Positions 44,278 through 54,800 of a DNA stretch of 64,000 nt are shown here, piece after piece. The position numbers were made by a program, and so were the translations under genes. The notes beneath the pieces were generated by a model, which searched no databases, was not told the DNA's origin, and saw only the letters and a list, made by a program, of their open reading frames with translations. This DNA is from Clarkia xantiana subsp. parviflora. Lineage: Eukaryota; Streptophyta; Magnoliopsida; Myrtales; Onagraceae. Where the stretch lies: positions 4,968,090 to 5,032,089 of the forward strand of contig JAPTYO010000012.1 in NCBI GenBank assembly GCA_036873135.1. Reading direction: 5' to 3'. The stretch's first letter is position 1. Each line of letters starts with the position of its first letter.

Positions 44278-46962
44278 CTATAACTTCTTTGAGCGTCTTG
44301 TCGACGTGTTGTAACAGTGTCGCGTCATAGCTTGATCTCCTTGAACCTCGCCAATTCCCTTTGGTGTCGAGAAGTTCATTACTTGATGCGCCGTCGACGG
44401 GACAATTCGGTGAGGATTGGGAGTTGTTCTACCAATAATGGCGTTGTATGACGAGGCGGAATCGACCAGTACAAAGATTATGTCCACTTGTAAAACCTTT
44501 TTCACCTTTTCCCAAAATAGTAGTTAGTCGAATAGTCCCCATGGGGTAGATGGTTTCCCCCGCGAAGCCTATTAGAGGGAAGTTGACTTTCTTTAAATCC
44601 CTTCTGGTGAATCCTAATTGTAGGAATGCTTGATAGAAGAGTATGTCTGTTGAGCTTCCACTGTCAATAAGAACCCTTTTAATCTTGTACGTGGATATAA
44701 GGAGAGTAACCACCAAGGCGTCTTCATGCGGCCGATCCACCTTCAACTGATCGCTGGCGGTGAAGCTAATAATCTCGAGCTTAGGTTCTCGAGGTCTTTT
44801 TCTCATTGCTGCCGTCATGGATATTTGAGCTGCATATACCTCTCGAGCTGAATTTGTTCCCCCTCCTGAGGCGATTCCTCCCGCAATGACATTCACTGTC
44901 CCCCTTTGAATGGGGGCGTGATGGTCATGTGGGGGGGGGGATCGAGAATTTCCCCTCTGGCTACGACTTCGCTTCTTTGGGGTATTGAGAGGCTCCTCGA
45001 CAAATTTTAGAAGTTTACCTCTTTGAATGAGGGTCTCAATATCTTGCTTCAATATGGTAAATTCATTCGTGTCGTGCCCCCTTGTTTGGTGATATCGACA
45101 ATAGGCATTTATCTGATGACCCATCATGTTCTTTCTCGCCGAAGGTGGGTTATTTAGACGAAGTTTCTCAGTTTCTTTAAGTACCACCGCCGCATTACGT
45201 GTAAGAGGGGTATACCTCACTGGATAAGGGTTAAAATCTTTCCTTGCTTTCAAGTGATTCCCATGTCGGACAGCCCCTTCTCGCCTCTCCTCTCTATTGG
45301 ATGGTCGAGAAGCAGAACTTTCTTCAACTTTGGTCGGGACTAGGCCTGTCAAAACGGGTCAACCCATGACCCGTGACCCGCGGGTCACCACGGGTTTGAG
45401 CCGTAATTGACCCGGGAGTCACCACGGGTTAGGGATGCGGACTCATACCCGGAATAGTTCTGCATTTAAAGGTTTAAAAAAAAATAGGCGTGAGCGTCAT
45501 TTAGGCGGTGCATATTAGGCGTCTCTGGCTTTAGGCTTCTTAGTAGAATGGGTCTTAGACTCTCAATAAAGGTAAAGCAAATAAATGTAAAGCAAAATAG
45601 GCGTGAGCGTCATTTAGGGATTTAGGGTTTGAAAACTTGAAGTGATGTCTGCTACTGACTATTAGTGCTGAACGAGAGAGACACAGAGTGTAAGTATCAA
45701 CTCTCAATAAAGGTAAAGCAAATTAGCTTAAGGTAAAAAATAAAAAATAAACACAGCGGAACGGGTCACGTATCATTCTGCCAAACCCGTACCCGGCCTG
45801 GTTTTAACGGGTCATTTACGGGTCAACCCGTAAATGACCCGTTACCATAATATGTGTACCCAAACCTGACCCGTGACTGGGTCATTTACGGGTCACGGGT
45901 TAAATTGACAGGCCTAGTCGGAACGATCTGCCTCTTGGCTTCCATAGGCGATCTTTCGTGTGACCTCTCCAAGTCGATATACTTCTTAACCTTGATGGCG
46001 AGAGCGTCGATTTTTCGTACTAGCTTCATCACCATACTATCCTTCAGAGCTTGACTATGCACTCTGAGACCCCTTGAGAAGGTCCTAATCAACTCGACAT
46101 CAGTGGCGTCTGCATTCAACTGTTGGAGTATCTTGTGGTATCTAGTATAATAATTGGCCAAGGTTTCATTAGGACCTTGCTCAATTTTATCTAGAAAGTC
46201 CATACTCTTGAGGCGTTGTCTTTGGCCTATATGACCTTCTATGAACTTAGCCTTCAATTCTTCCCACGAGTCAATTGAACTTTCGGGAAGACCATAAAAC
46301 CAAGTGGACACTTCTTCCTTCAAGGTTGTTGGGAAGAGCGCCGCGTAATGGTCCGGAGTTGCCCCTCTCCCCAAAAGAGAAGATTTAGGGACGTTGATAT
46401 GGCGAACCGGGTCTCCCTCGCCCGTGTAATCATCGATGTTCCTTGCAAAGACTTGTGGAGGAACTCGAGTGTTGAATAGCCTCTTGGAGAAAGGATGAGA
46501 AGTGTGGTCGCGAATAATAAGTAGATCATTCGCTCCTCTTCTCTTCTTTTCCAATAATTCTTCTACCTGTCCTATAGTGAATAGGACAGGGCCCTTGCTC
46601 GCCGTTTCGATTTCAGGAGCTTTGGGAACCTCTTTCTCCAAGAGATTTTCTTCTACGATCTTCACACTAGAGGCCACCTCTTCCTTCTGGGAGGCTTCTC
46701 GAGTCGGTTCCTATTTATCAGGAAGAGTTCCCGCCTGGGTCTGGTTCCAGAAGGCTTTGAAGGTCGTCATTATCTCCTGAGGGACAGTCGGAGGGACTGT
46801 TCTTGCTTCCTCGAGATTGGATAGTGACTTGGCATGACTGAGGTTCTCTTCACCACCAGTGTCGTTAGCATGAGGCGCGGGTGGGTCTTCTTTGGGTGTT
46901 GGACTTGAGGTGGTGGGATTTACTTGAGTGTTTCCCATCTCTTCTATAACAGGGCTTGGCAT
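44278..46962 (-). pseudogene. Gy-D gag and protease, split by a MITE
   Basis: Gag starts at 46962 (MPSPVIEEMG), has a stop near 46711, and resumes by 46677 with the capsid domain (VSTWFYGLPESSIDSWEELK, NETLANYYTRYHKIL). The MITE at 45341-45916 cuts it. Beyond lies the Cys/His cluster (YCRYHQTRGHDTNEF, with the last Cys changed) and a protease with VLIDSGSSTDILF near 44640-44690. The frame is shifted near 44500 and ends at 44278 with the usual post-protease region (ARQ/TRHCYN-type). RT, RNase H and integrase are absent; the sequence passes into the 83-bp array. So Gy-D could only move with help. Confidence 0.88.
45341..45916. mobile_element. hAT-like MITE in Gy-D gag
   Basis: 576 bp with 12-bp perfect inverted ends TAGGCCTGTCAA. 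It is flanked by GTCGGGAC (45333-45340) and GTCGGAAC (45917-45924), an 8-bp duplication with one mismatch. Size of duplication and TAGG..CCTA ends fit the hAT superfamily. The interior is rich in ACGGGTCA/TGACCCGT repeats that can fold. No transposase. Confidence 0.88.
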
Positions 46963-47000
46963 CTTATTCTTCTCGGAGGCCGTGACTTTTTGATCAGTTT

Positions 47001-47018
47001 CCCACAGACGGCGCCAAA
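47001..47018 (-). other. Gy-D primer binding site
   Basis: Reverse strand TTTGGCGCCGTCTGTGGG next to the 5' LTR; same class as in Gy-B. Confidence 0.85.
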
Positions 47019-47742
47019 TGTTGGGATCAAAATGACCTGGCCTTGAACTTCGGGTAACGGACTTCGAGATATCGCCGCAGGCTAGCTCTCTTAGGTATAT
47101 TTTTTGACCCCTTGGGTACCTAGTTTCCTTTTGATACTTTGTGTGAGGCGAGGACCTGAAAAGCGGTGGGGATGACCCCTGATTCCACTCCGAAGCTTAA
47201 GTCAGTAATGGATTTGGAGAGAATAATGTGAAGTATTAAGCAAAACTTAACCTTTGAACTTAGAATGTACCCCTATTTATAGGGAGATAATACCGACTTT
47301 ATATGGCGGCTACCCTCTGGGGAGGGTTTTTGTCAAGAGTCGGCTTAAGCAGGTGATAAGCAGGTCGCCACCTCATCTTTCCTTAGCTAGGAAGGTTTCT
47401 TCCTTTGGCGGTGGAAGCAGGTCGCCACCTATGCTCTTTCTTGGGAGGAAGGTTTGCTTCTTAAGGCAGGTGAAGCAGGTCGCCACCTGTCCCGTTGCTT
47501 AAGAGGAAGGGTTTCTGATGAGACTTCGATTGTCGACTCGGCTTACTCTTTAATAAGGAAGGGCTTTAGGCAGCTTAGTCGCCTTTATCTTGTTAATCGT
47601 ACTCTTGAAGTCGACTTCTTCAAATGTGATCGTCGACCTTTTACCTTTGCTTTATTATCTTGAACAAGGTTGGTCGATGACTCTCGCCTTTTAAATGTGC
47701 TCGACTTTATTCTAATCATGTCGTGTTTAATCATAACCCAAC
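47019..47742 (-). repeat. Gy-D 5' LTR (724 bp)
   Basis: Partner of 37475-38203, with a number of substitutions and small indels. The outer end reads AACCCAACG where AACCCAACA is expected, so the last base is changed or lost. The flank is Gy-E protease. Confidence 0.9.
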
Positions 47743-48187
47743 GATGCCCATAGCAAACTACGACGTAAAACGAATCCTCGTTGACGGAGGAAGTTCTGCT
47801 GATATCCTGACTATCAAGGTAATCGAACAACTTGGTCGTACAAAGGCAGATTGAGTCCCGGAACATTCCCTCTAATAAGCTTCGCCGGAGCTGCAACATA
47901 CCCACTCGGTACGATCACACTCCCGGTAACATTGGGAGAAGGCTGGACAAAGCTTGACATTAATGTCAACTTTATTGTGGTCGAAACCTTGGGAGCCTAC
48001 AACGAGATCCTCGGAAGAACAACCATAAACCCCTTGGAGATAGTGCCATCCACTGCACATCAGAAGTTGAAGTTCCCATCCAAGAATGGAATTGGAGAGA
48101 TCCTAGGAGATCAAACTAAAGCACGACAGTGCTATGTGAACGCTTTAAGGCGTAAACAACAACTTCTCCATCGCAATGATCAGGTCG
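47743..48187 (+). pseudogene. Gy-E protease fragment
   Basis: Begins right at the Gy-D LTR. It reads KRILVDGGSSADIL (about 47768-47810) and, after a stop and shift near 47850, ISFAGAATYPLGTITLPV and NEILGRTTINP, a retropepsin of a Tat-type element. The end (DQTKARQCYVNALRRK) is the usual post-protease segment. Pol does not follow. Confidence 0.85.
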
Positions 48188-48830
48188 GGATTCCCTGAAC
48201 AAGAAGAGAAGAAGCAAGTGGAAGAGATACGGCCATCCAACTACCAACATGCCCCAACACTGCAAAGTATTTGGGACATCAAGCAAGGAGAAAGGGAACC
48301 AACTCTCGAGTATTTCAAGCGCTTCGCGCTAAACAAAGCTTGGCTAAAGGCCACAAAGGAGGCAATGATCAACGCGTTCTTCATGAACTCGAATGTGCGA
48401 TCCTTTCTTCTACTTGGAAGAGAGTATGGTTGGAGGACCACTCAGTCAATGATTGACCTCAAAGAGAAACTCGAAAGAGCAGTCGCTTGTGAGCAGTAGC
48501 TCGGGTGGAGCAAACCACCCGTAGGTGAAGGAGGAGCACTCTTTCAACAACACGACAGCAGAAGCACATTTGATGGCCTAGAATATGCATTCACGTCTCT
48601 AAACACAGAGGTCAAAGAGATATTCGTGAGCATCCTGCAGAACAAGCTAGCCTCCCCAAGGGAAACACCACATGCGTTCTTGGGAGCCGACATCACACAT
48701 TGGTGTAAATTCCACAATACCTGGGGTCACCACACCAACGACTGCCTCACCCTGCGAGTTGAAATCAAAGAGATGATAACCCTCGGGGCCTTGCAGCACC
48801 GTGTGGCATGTAGCCATCGCACCGTGTGAA
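48176..48830 (+). pseudogene. Gy-E gag-like fragment, downstream of protease
   Basis: Encodes part of a gag capsid domain (LEYFKRFALNKAWLKA, GWRTTQSMIDLKEKLERA, 48290-48499), a TAG near 48499, then a Cys/His cluster (WCKFHNTWGHHTNDC, about 48700-48745). In normal elements these come before the protease; here they come after it. So the segment is rearranged, or two truncated copies are joined near 48180. Confidence 0.7.
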
Positions 48831-51070
48831 CAGACATCTTCCATCACAACATGTCGGGAGGAGACAACCACATTCCTCCCACATCTCTGCGTTATGCACA
48901 ACTTTATGCATCCATATACTTTCAAGCTTTACCTCTTTAAGTGCTTATGCTTCTAGTAGTCTATTTACAAATGGGTGATCAGTTGACCCAATCTATCCAG
49001 CATTGTAAATATTGCATAAGTAATGAAGTTAATGTATTTTCGTAGGTACATTACTCTCATACAATCCACGCTCTGGAATAACGCCAAGTAGTGGACTCTA
49101 TGCATTAACCTTGCAACAACACTTCAAGCTTAAAACGCTTAATACAACAAGAGGCTTATATCACACGCCACCAACATGTCAATACTCGATATCAACAACG
49201 AGCTCGCAGTACGCTCTCTTCCACGACATCTATTATGTCTGCTCTATACAACTACATCCTGGATATTTTCCTAAGGATTATCTACATACAATATGGCGCG
49301 ACATCCCCGCTCGGGGGCAACTCCATGATTACAACACTCATTCTTTGGATTTTTTCATCCAAGAGGTTCTCATCTATTAAGTAGAGCGACATCCTCTATA
49401 CGAGGGCAACCCCACACAATTACATGGCGCGACATCCTCTATACGAGGGCAACCCCATGATATCTTACTGTGGAACGAGACACCAAGTATAGATTACTAA
49501 ACACTTACATGGCACGACATCCTCTATACGAGGGCAACCCCATGACATCTTACTGAGGAACGAGACACCCAGTATAGATTACTAAACATATACATGGCGC
49601 GACATCCTCTACACGAGGGCAATCCCATGGGAACCTACAACTACCCACAAGTAGCGTTCATTATTACGTACCAACACTCTACGCCGGGAGGAGCGTAGAC
49701 AACAATCGCCGCGATACTCAACGCAGCGAAAAACTCACCAAACATACAAGTCGAGTCTTGTAAAACTTTATTTTGTCTGTGAACAAATAACGGAAATAAA
49801 ACACTCCAATCAAGCAAGTAGTGTCTTGCCACAACGTCACCTTGGAATGGCTCAAGAGACGGAAAAAAAACTGCAAGTTGTGAAAACAAACTTGTACAAC
49901 CCCTTGGAATAACCAAGTAGAGGTGTAGTAGAATCGCAAGGTCAGTACAAGGAACACCTCACCTTATAACGGGGGTACCCAAATAGCGAATCAAAACACA
50001 TTAAAAAATTGGCAAGTCGTGTCTTGCTACAATGTCGCTTCGGAATGGTCCGAAAGACGAGATAAACTACAAGGCGTATCACACGACCTTCGTCACGTCC
50101 CTTTGACTAACAAAGTGGAGGCGTACTAGCATCACAAGGCAAGTAATTGGATTAGCCAACAGAAAGCCTTGTAACAACATTACGCGGGGAGTTCCCAACT
50201 AACGGATGAAAAACGCACCAAACTAACAAGTAGCGTCTTGTAACAACGTCACCTTAGAGTGGACTAAAAGACGGTAAAAACTAAGGTTTCGCCTCGTCGA
50301 AACGACACACTCGCGTGTACAGGGGGGTCTTGTGCATTACTACCCCCAAATGCCAAGTACCGGGAAAATGACCTTGTGCATTACTACCCATAAATGCCAA
50401 GAGTCACTCTAAGGACTTGCGCGTTACTACTCACAAATGCCAAGTGCCGGGACATCGACCTTACGCATTACTACCCACAAATTTTAAGTGTCACTCTTAA
50501 GTCTTGCACATTACTACTAGGGATTCTTTCATATGTGTCCATGACACATACATCTCATCATGCCTTGGTATATCCAAGAGGGGCACGCACTGCAGGGACG
50601 TATGTCTCCCAACAACAACTAGGTGTGCTTTCATCCACAAAAAGGACGAGTCTCAACTCTACTCTATAGTCCACACCACATGGACAATCTTAAAACACAA
50701 AGGTATGAAATATTACTACCATATTACTATGCATTACTAAACCATTCATGACAGGTCTCATATGACAACGTCAAAGCATATAAACATAAACATAAAGGGA
50801 TCAACGGGATAACACCCCAACAAGCAACCTCAACCCAAAAATGGGGAGCCAAAACTATATACAAAGAGTTTGTGAAAACGAACACTCAACCTGATGCTAC
50901 ATCAGGAGCACCACAATCAACGGCATCTCCGCATGCCCCGGAAACATCCTCTCCAAACTTGGTACCCTCCATGATAATATCCAGCATCATTGAACATCAA
51001 CTCGTACTCACGGGTGTCAGCTTCAATATCCTCGGGGGCATTCCTAACAACCATGGCAGGGACATACTCC
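48831..51070. repeat. Gy-E non-coding region with tandem repeats
   Basis: No gene. ACATGGCGCGACATCCTCTA recurs near 49423, 49508 and 49593 (85-bp period). GCATTACTACCCACAAATGC units of about 60 bp lie at 50335-50520. Short ORFs in it are not supported. 50885-51065 may be an out-of-frame C-terminal tail of the antisense gene (acidic, EDIEADTREYELMFND on the minus strand). Confidence 0.7.
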
Positions 51071-53312
51071 TCAACAGCAGGGGGCATCCGCCACAACAAG
51101 CGGGGCAACAGTCCCATCTCTAACTCTCAAGGCTGCCACATGCTCAGTGGCAAACTTGGAATACAGACCGAGCTGATCAAACTGCAAGTTCGGAGCTAGA
51201 GCATACACATGCTCGATAAGACCCTCAATAGAGTCATAAATCATATCATCCTCCTTCATGGCCCGCAAGGCGAGATCATGATCGGCGCTATCTGCAACGG
51301 CCTTTGCCTGAAGGGCAGCAATATCAGACTCAATTGCCGCAATACGAGCGGAACTCTCCGCTTGTAGGTCGACAACCCTCGTATCCAAGATACGCGCCCT
51401 CTCCTTAGCACCCTCAGCCTCGAGACCGGCAATCTCAGACTTCTTCATAAACATCTTCTTCTCCTCTACGAGTTCAATCACGAAGGAGGAGAGATTGACC
51501 ATCTGAATGGAAACCTACAATAATAAACAAATAACAAAGACAAGCATACATACAAGGCATGAAGGAGTAAGGATAGATACTCACAGGTGCAAGGCATGAC
51601 AGTGCACCCTCAGCACATGCTTGCGCACCCTCGGGGTCACTGGGGCGAATCCTCCGATCCCCAGGAGGAATAATCTGCTGAAGAACACGAACTCCCACTT
51701 CGGGAGTTGTCAAGCTAACCTCCTTCGCAAAGCAAGGCCCTCCGGCAGAGAAGGGTACCCACTCATCACCCACAACAGAGTCCTTGGAGGGACAAACCAG
51801 CTCGGCCCGTGTAAGGGCAGCAACTGGCGGAACAACTATAAACATATGCAAAGATAAACAAGACGATCCAAATACACTAAGTATAGAAACAATACAAGAA
51901 CAACCAATATACCTTTGCGGGGAGGCCCCTCCTCCGAAGCCTGGTCCCTCGACCGGGGGGCAGACATCACGGGTACGGCAGGTGCGCGGGCTTCAATTCC
52001 TTTCCCCTTGCTAAGTGGAGTTCTCAACGCCTCGCCACTGCCAGACTTGGAGCGCTTAGGATCGCTCGAGGGCCGCACCTCGGAGTCGGGACGCTTCGCC
52101 TTGGCCCGAAGCGGAGTGTCGACAGTCGTAACAACTCGCTCTGCCACGAGTGGGGATCGACCTACAAACAAAAGAAAGATAAAAACAAAGGCATTGGACA
52201 CAGACAAGTAAAATGATTGCGTAAATATACAACTTACCCGCACTCCCTTTGCCACGTCCAGGCCTCATGCCCTGGAGAACAGCAGATATGTCCATGCGTC
52301 CGCTCCGTGCAGCAGGAGCAGAACCTCCCTGAGAGCCCGCCTGCAAGCGGGAAGTTTTTTCCATGACACCAGCCTACATCACAACACAAGGAAGTTATAA
52401 AGGTTCATAACATACCGAAGTACCTCCCGAATGAGGAGTGCAAATCCCAGCCTTGCGCAAATCTCGTTCCTTCACACAAGACAAGGTCGTGTATGCACGC
52501 TCCTTTTGCGCCTGATACACCTTCCTCATCGCTGCTTTGTCAGACTCGGAGAATTCACGAAAAGCGGGTACGAGATCAGGTTTTGTAACCCGAATAATAC
52601 GCCAATTCATCCCGGGATCGTCAGTGAATAAATAGTGTTTTTGCCAATGACTCTTCGACCGGTCTACAGTAGTAACAAAACGAAGAGTGTTATCCCACTT
52701 CACTTCGCCCAATCCAAGATCAGCAAACTCCTTTCCCCTCATCAAATTCCAGCGGATAGAAATGGAACATAACCCAAATGCATCCGGACATTGGAACCGG
52801 AAGAAGCATCGGAAGAGCAAAGTCGAATAACTCCAGTACTGTTGATGGCATAGTACTCGGAAGCAAACCCAGTACCATATCGCAGCAGGCGCAAGATCAA
52901 GAGGAGAGATCCTATAATAACGACACAACTTCCACAAGTCCGAACAGTAAGGGAAGCGCAGTCCCATCCGAATCTGGGAGGCGTAAATAGCAGACAAGTC
53001 ATCCGGAGGCACAGTGGGCATTCCCGGACGAGCATCAGGAATAACATCAAATGGAAAGAACGCCTCTCCCAAAGGAAAAAGCCCAGAACGAACGACAAGG
53101 CGCTTATACTCATCATAATCCAATTTGTTGCCCAAAAAGGTTTGCACCAAGTCCTTCGACTCCACGCGAGGCTCTAGTTCGGAGGAAGAAGGTATATCGT
53201 CCATAGTTTCCGGCTCGGAAGAACCCGTAAACTCCGAAGACTCCGACTTGGAATAAGAATCCGAATCATAAAGAAATCTAACAGAATGGGTAGGAATATG
53301 AGACTTACTCAT
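51071..53312 (-). CDS. Gy-E antisense gene, five exons, open throughout
   Basis: Minus strand, opposite to Gy-E gag. Exons: 53312-52416, 52373-52238, 52161-51913, 51835-51585, 51514-51071. Introns 52162-52237 (76 nt), 51836-51912 (77), 51515-51584 (70) have GT/AG ends and keep frame; 52374-52415 is only 42 nt but also GT/AG and in frame. Start ATG 53312 gives MSKSHIPTHSVRF. Exon 1: acidic Ser-rich N-terminus, then LGNKLDYDEYKRLVVRSGLF, MGLRFPYCSDLWKLCRYY and TLLFRCFFRFQCP, matching the Gy-B exon 2 domain. Exons 2-3 are basic/Ser-rich (KRPDSEVRPSSDPKRSK). The last exon is a coiled coil with GLIEHVYALAPNLQFDQLGLY. About 650 residues. Putative plant-transposon domain; role unknown. The C-terminus may be shortened by an indel near 51075. 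Confidence 0.75.
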
Positions 53313-53879
53313 GTTCACAAAGCCAGCAAGTCGAGAAGGTAATCCTAAGGATGGACGCCCCAGCTTCTCACAAAACAACTCCTACAAGGATACAACTACA
53401 ACCTGTTCAATACATACACATACACCCAACGTGTTAACAACCTCTATGCAACGAACGTCCCCCGCTCAGGGGCAACATCATGCTCACAAATCCATTAAGT
53501 GTTCAACTACTACATAGCGAACATCCTCTATACGGGGGCAACTCGATGTTAGTAAGGGTCTCGTCCCAACACTTATATGATCTACGCGCGCGTATGCACG
53601 CCTACGCATGTCTATGCACGCATACGTACCCGCGAGTATCTACGTACACCCGCGCTCAACTATATGTGTTTGCATGCACTAGTATTCCGGACCTCCCGGG
53701 ATCCTCACGATACCTCGAGACGGTCCGGATTCCTCCTATTATTGACATGTGAACCCCTACGCAAACACTGCACGTGCAAACCCTCCCGATGTCAGCTTTA
53801 CTCCCATCTACGCTCGGTTCATACTTTGCATTGAACCGACATCGGACTGTTCAAAACCCGGTTTGATTCCAAGGTTTCC

Positions 53880-53888
53880 TATAAATAG
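53880..53888 (+). promoter_or_regulatory. TATA box of the Gy-E LTR
   Basis: TATAAATAG followed by GGGCC, placed as in the other LTRs. Confidence 0.65.
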
Positions 53889-54439
53889 GGGCCTTGATCA
53901 TTCATTTCAGGACTAATTTGGAAGTTGACAGCGGAAGCTCTGCCCTCTCTCTTACTTTCTCTCTCTCTAAAATACCAGACTTAAGCTTCGGAGAGAGTTC
54001 ATCGCACTCCACCTCCCTGCGTGGTGTGCGATACTGCCCCTCTTGCAGGTGTACAGAGACGCACGAGTCCGGCACGTGCGAAGACCCGAAATCACTACAA
54101 GAAAACATAGTCAATTAACATGAACTTTGACACGGGGTGGTTCCTCGTGTCAAACCGACACGATATTATACTCGAATTTGACACAGACCTTTCAGTTAAC
54201 ACGAACTCTGACACGTTCTGTTGCCTCGTGTCAAATTGACACGACCTTCAACACAATTCTGACACGAGTATCTTGTCTCGTCCTAAGTTCGTGTAGAATT
54301 CGTGAGCGAGATATTATTGGACATGACCATGTGTCGAATTAGACACAAGGCACGAAGATATGCATTTTATGAAAATAAAACTGGGCATAAGTACAAAAAA
54401 AACTGGGAATAAGAATTATTTGAAACCACGACTTCACAA

Positions 54440-54800
54440 TCTATATATATAATAAGGGAATAAGTGAGAGAATGAGTGAATTTTGTTTTACCACATCAGC
54501 AAATATGGCTAACATGAGTGTGCCACGTCATCGCGCAATAAAATTAGGCAGTTAGTATTTTGGGCCTAATTTGCATAATGATTTATGGGCTTAATTTGCA
54601 ATGGAATTGGGCCATTTTTTGTGTGCACCCCGCGCGATAATATATTTTTTGGGCTTAATGATTAAATATATTTTTAGTAAAAAAACATGAATTTATGGAT
54701 AGTTATTAATGTGATTTGCATAAGAAAAAAATTACATTATTGTGTTAATTATACGTATATTAATAAGTCACCCCGCGCGACGCGCGGGGACGGCACCTAG
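54440..54800 (+). mobile_element. Non-autonomous Helitron (361 bp)
   Basis: Starts TCTATATATATAATAAGGG after an A (54439) and ends CACCTAG before a T (54801), the A/T target rule. The hairpin CCCCGCGCG-A-CGCGCGGGG (54771-54789) sits 11 nt before the CTAG end. All three Helitron marks are present. Confidence 0.93.

Noticed and set aside
49111..50740. Small ORFs in the Gy-E non-coding region
   Set aside because: They overlap tandem repeats and have no coding pattern.
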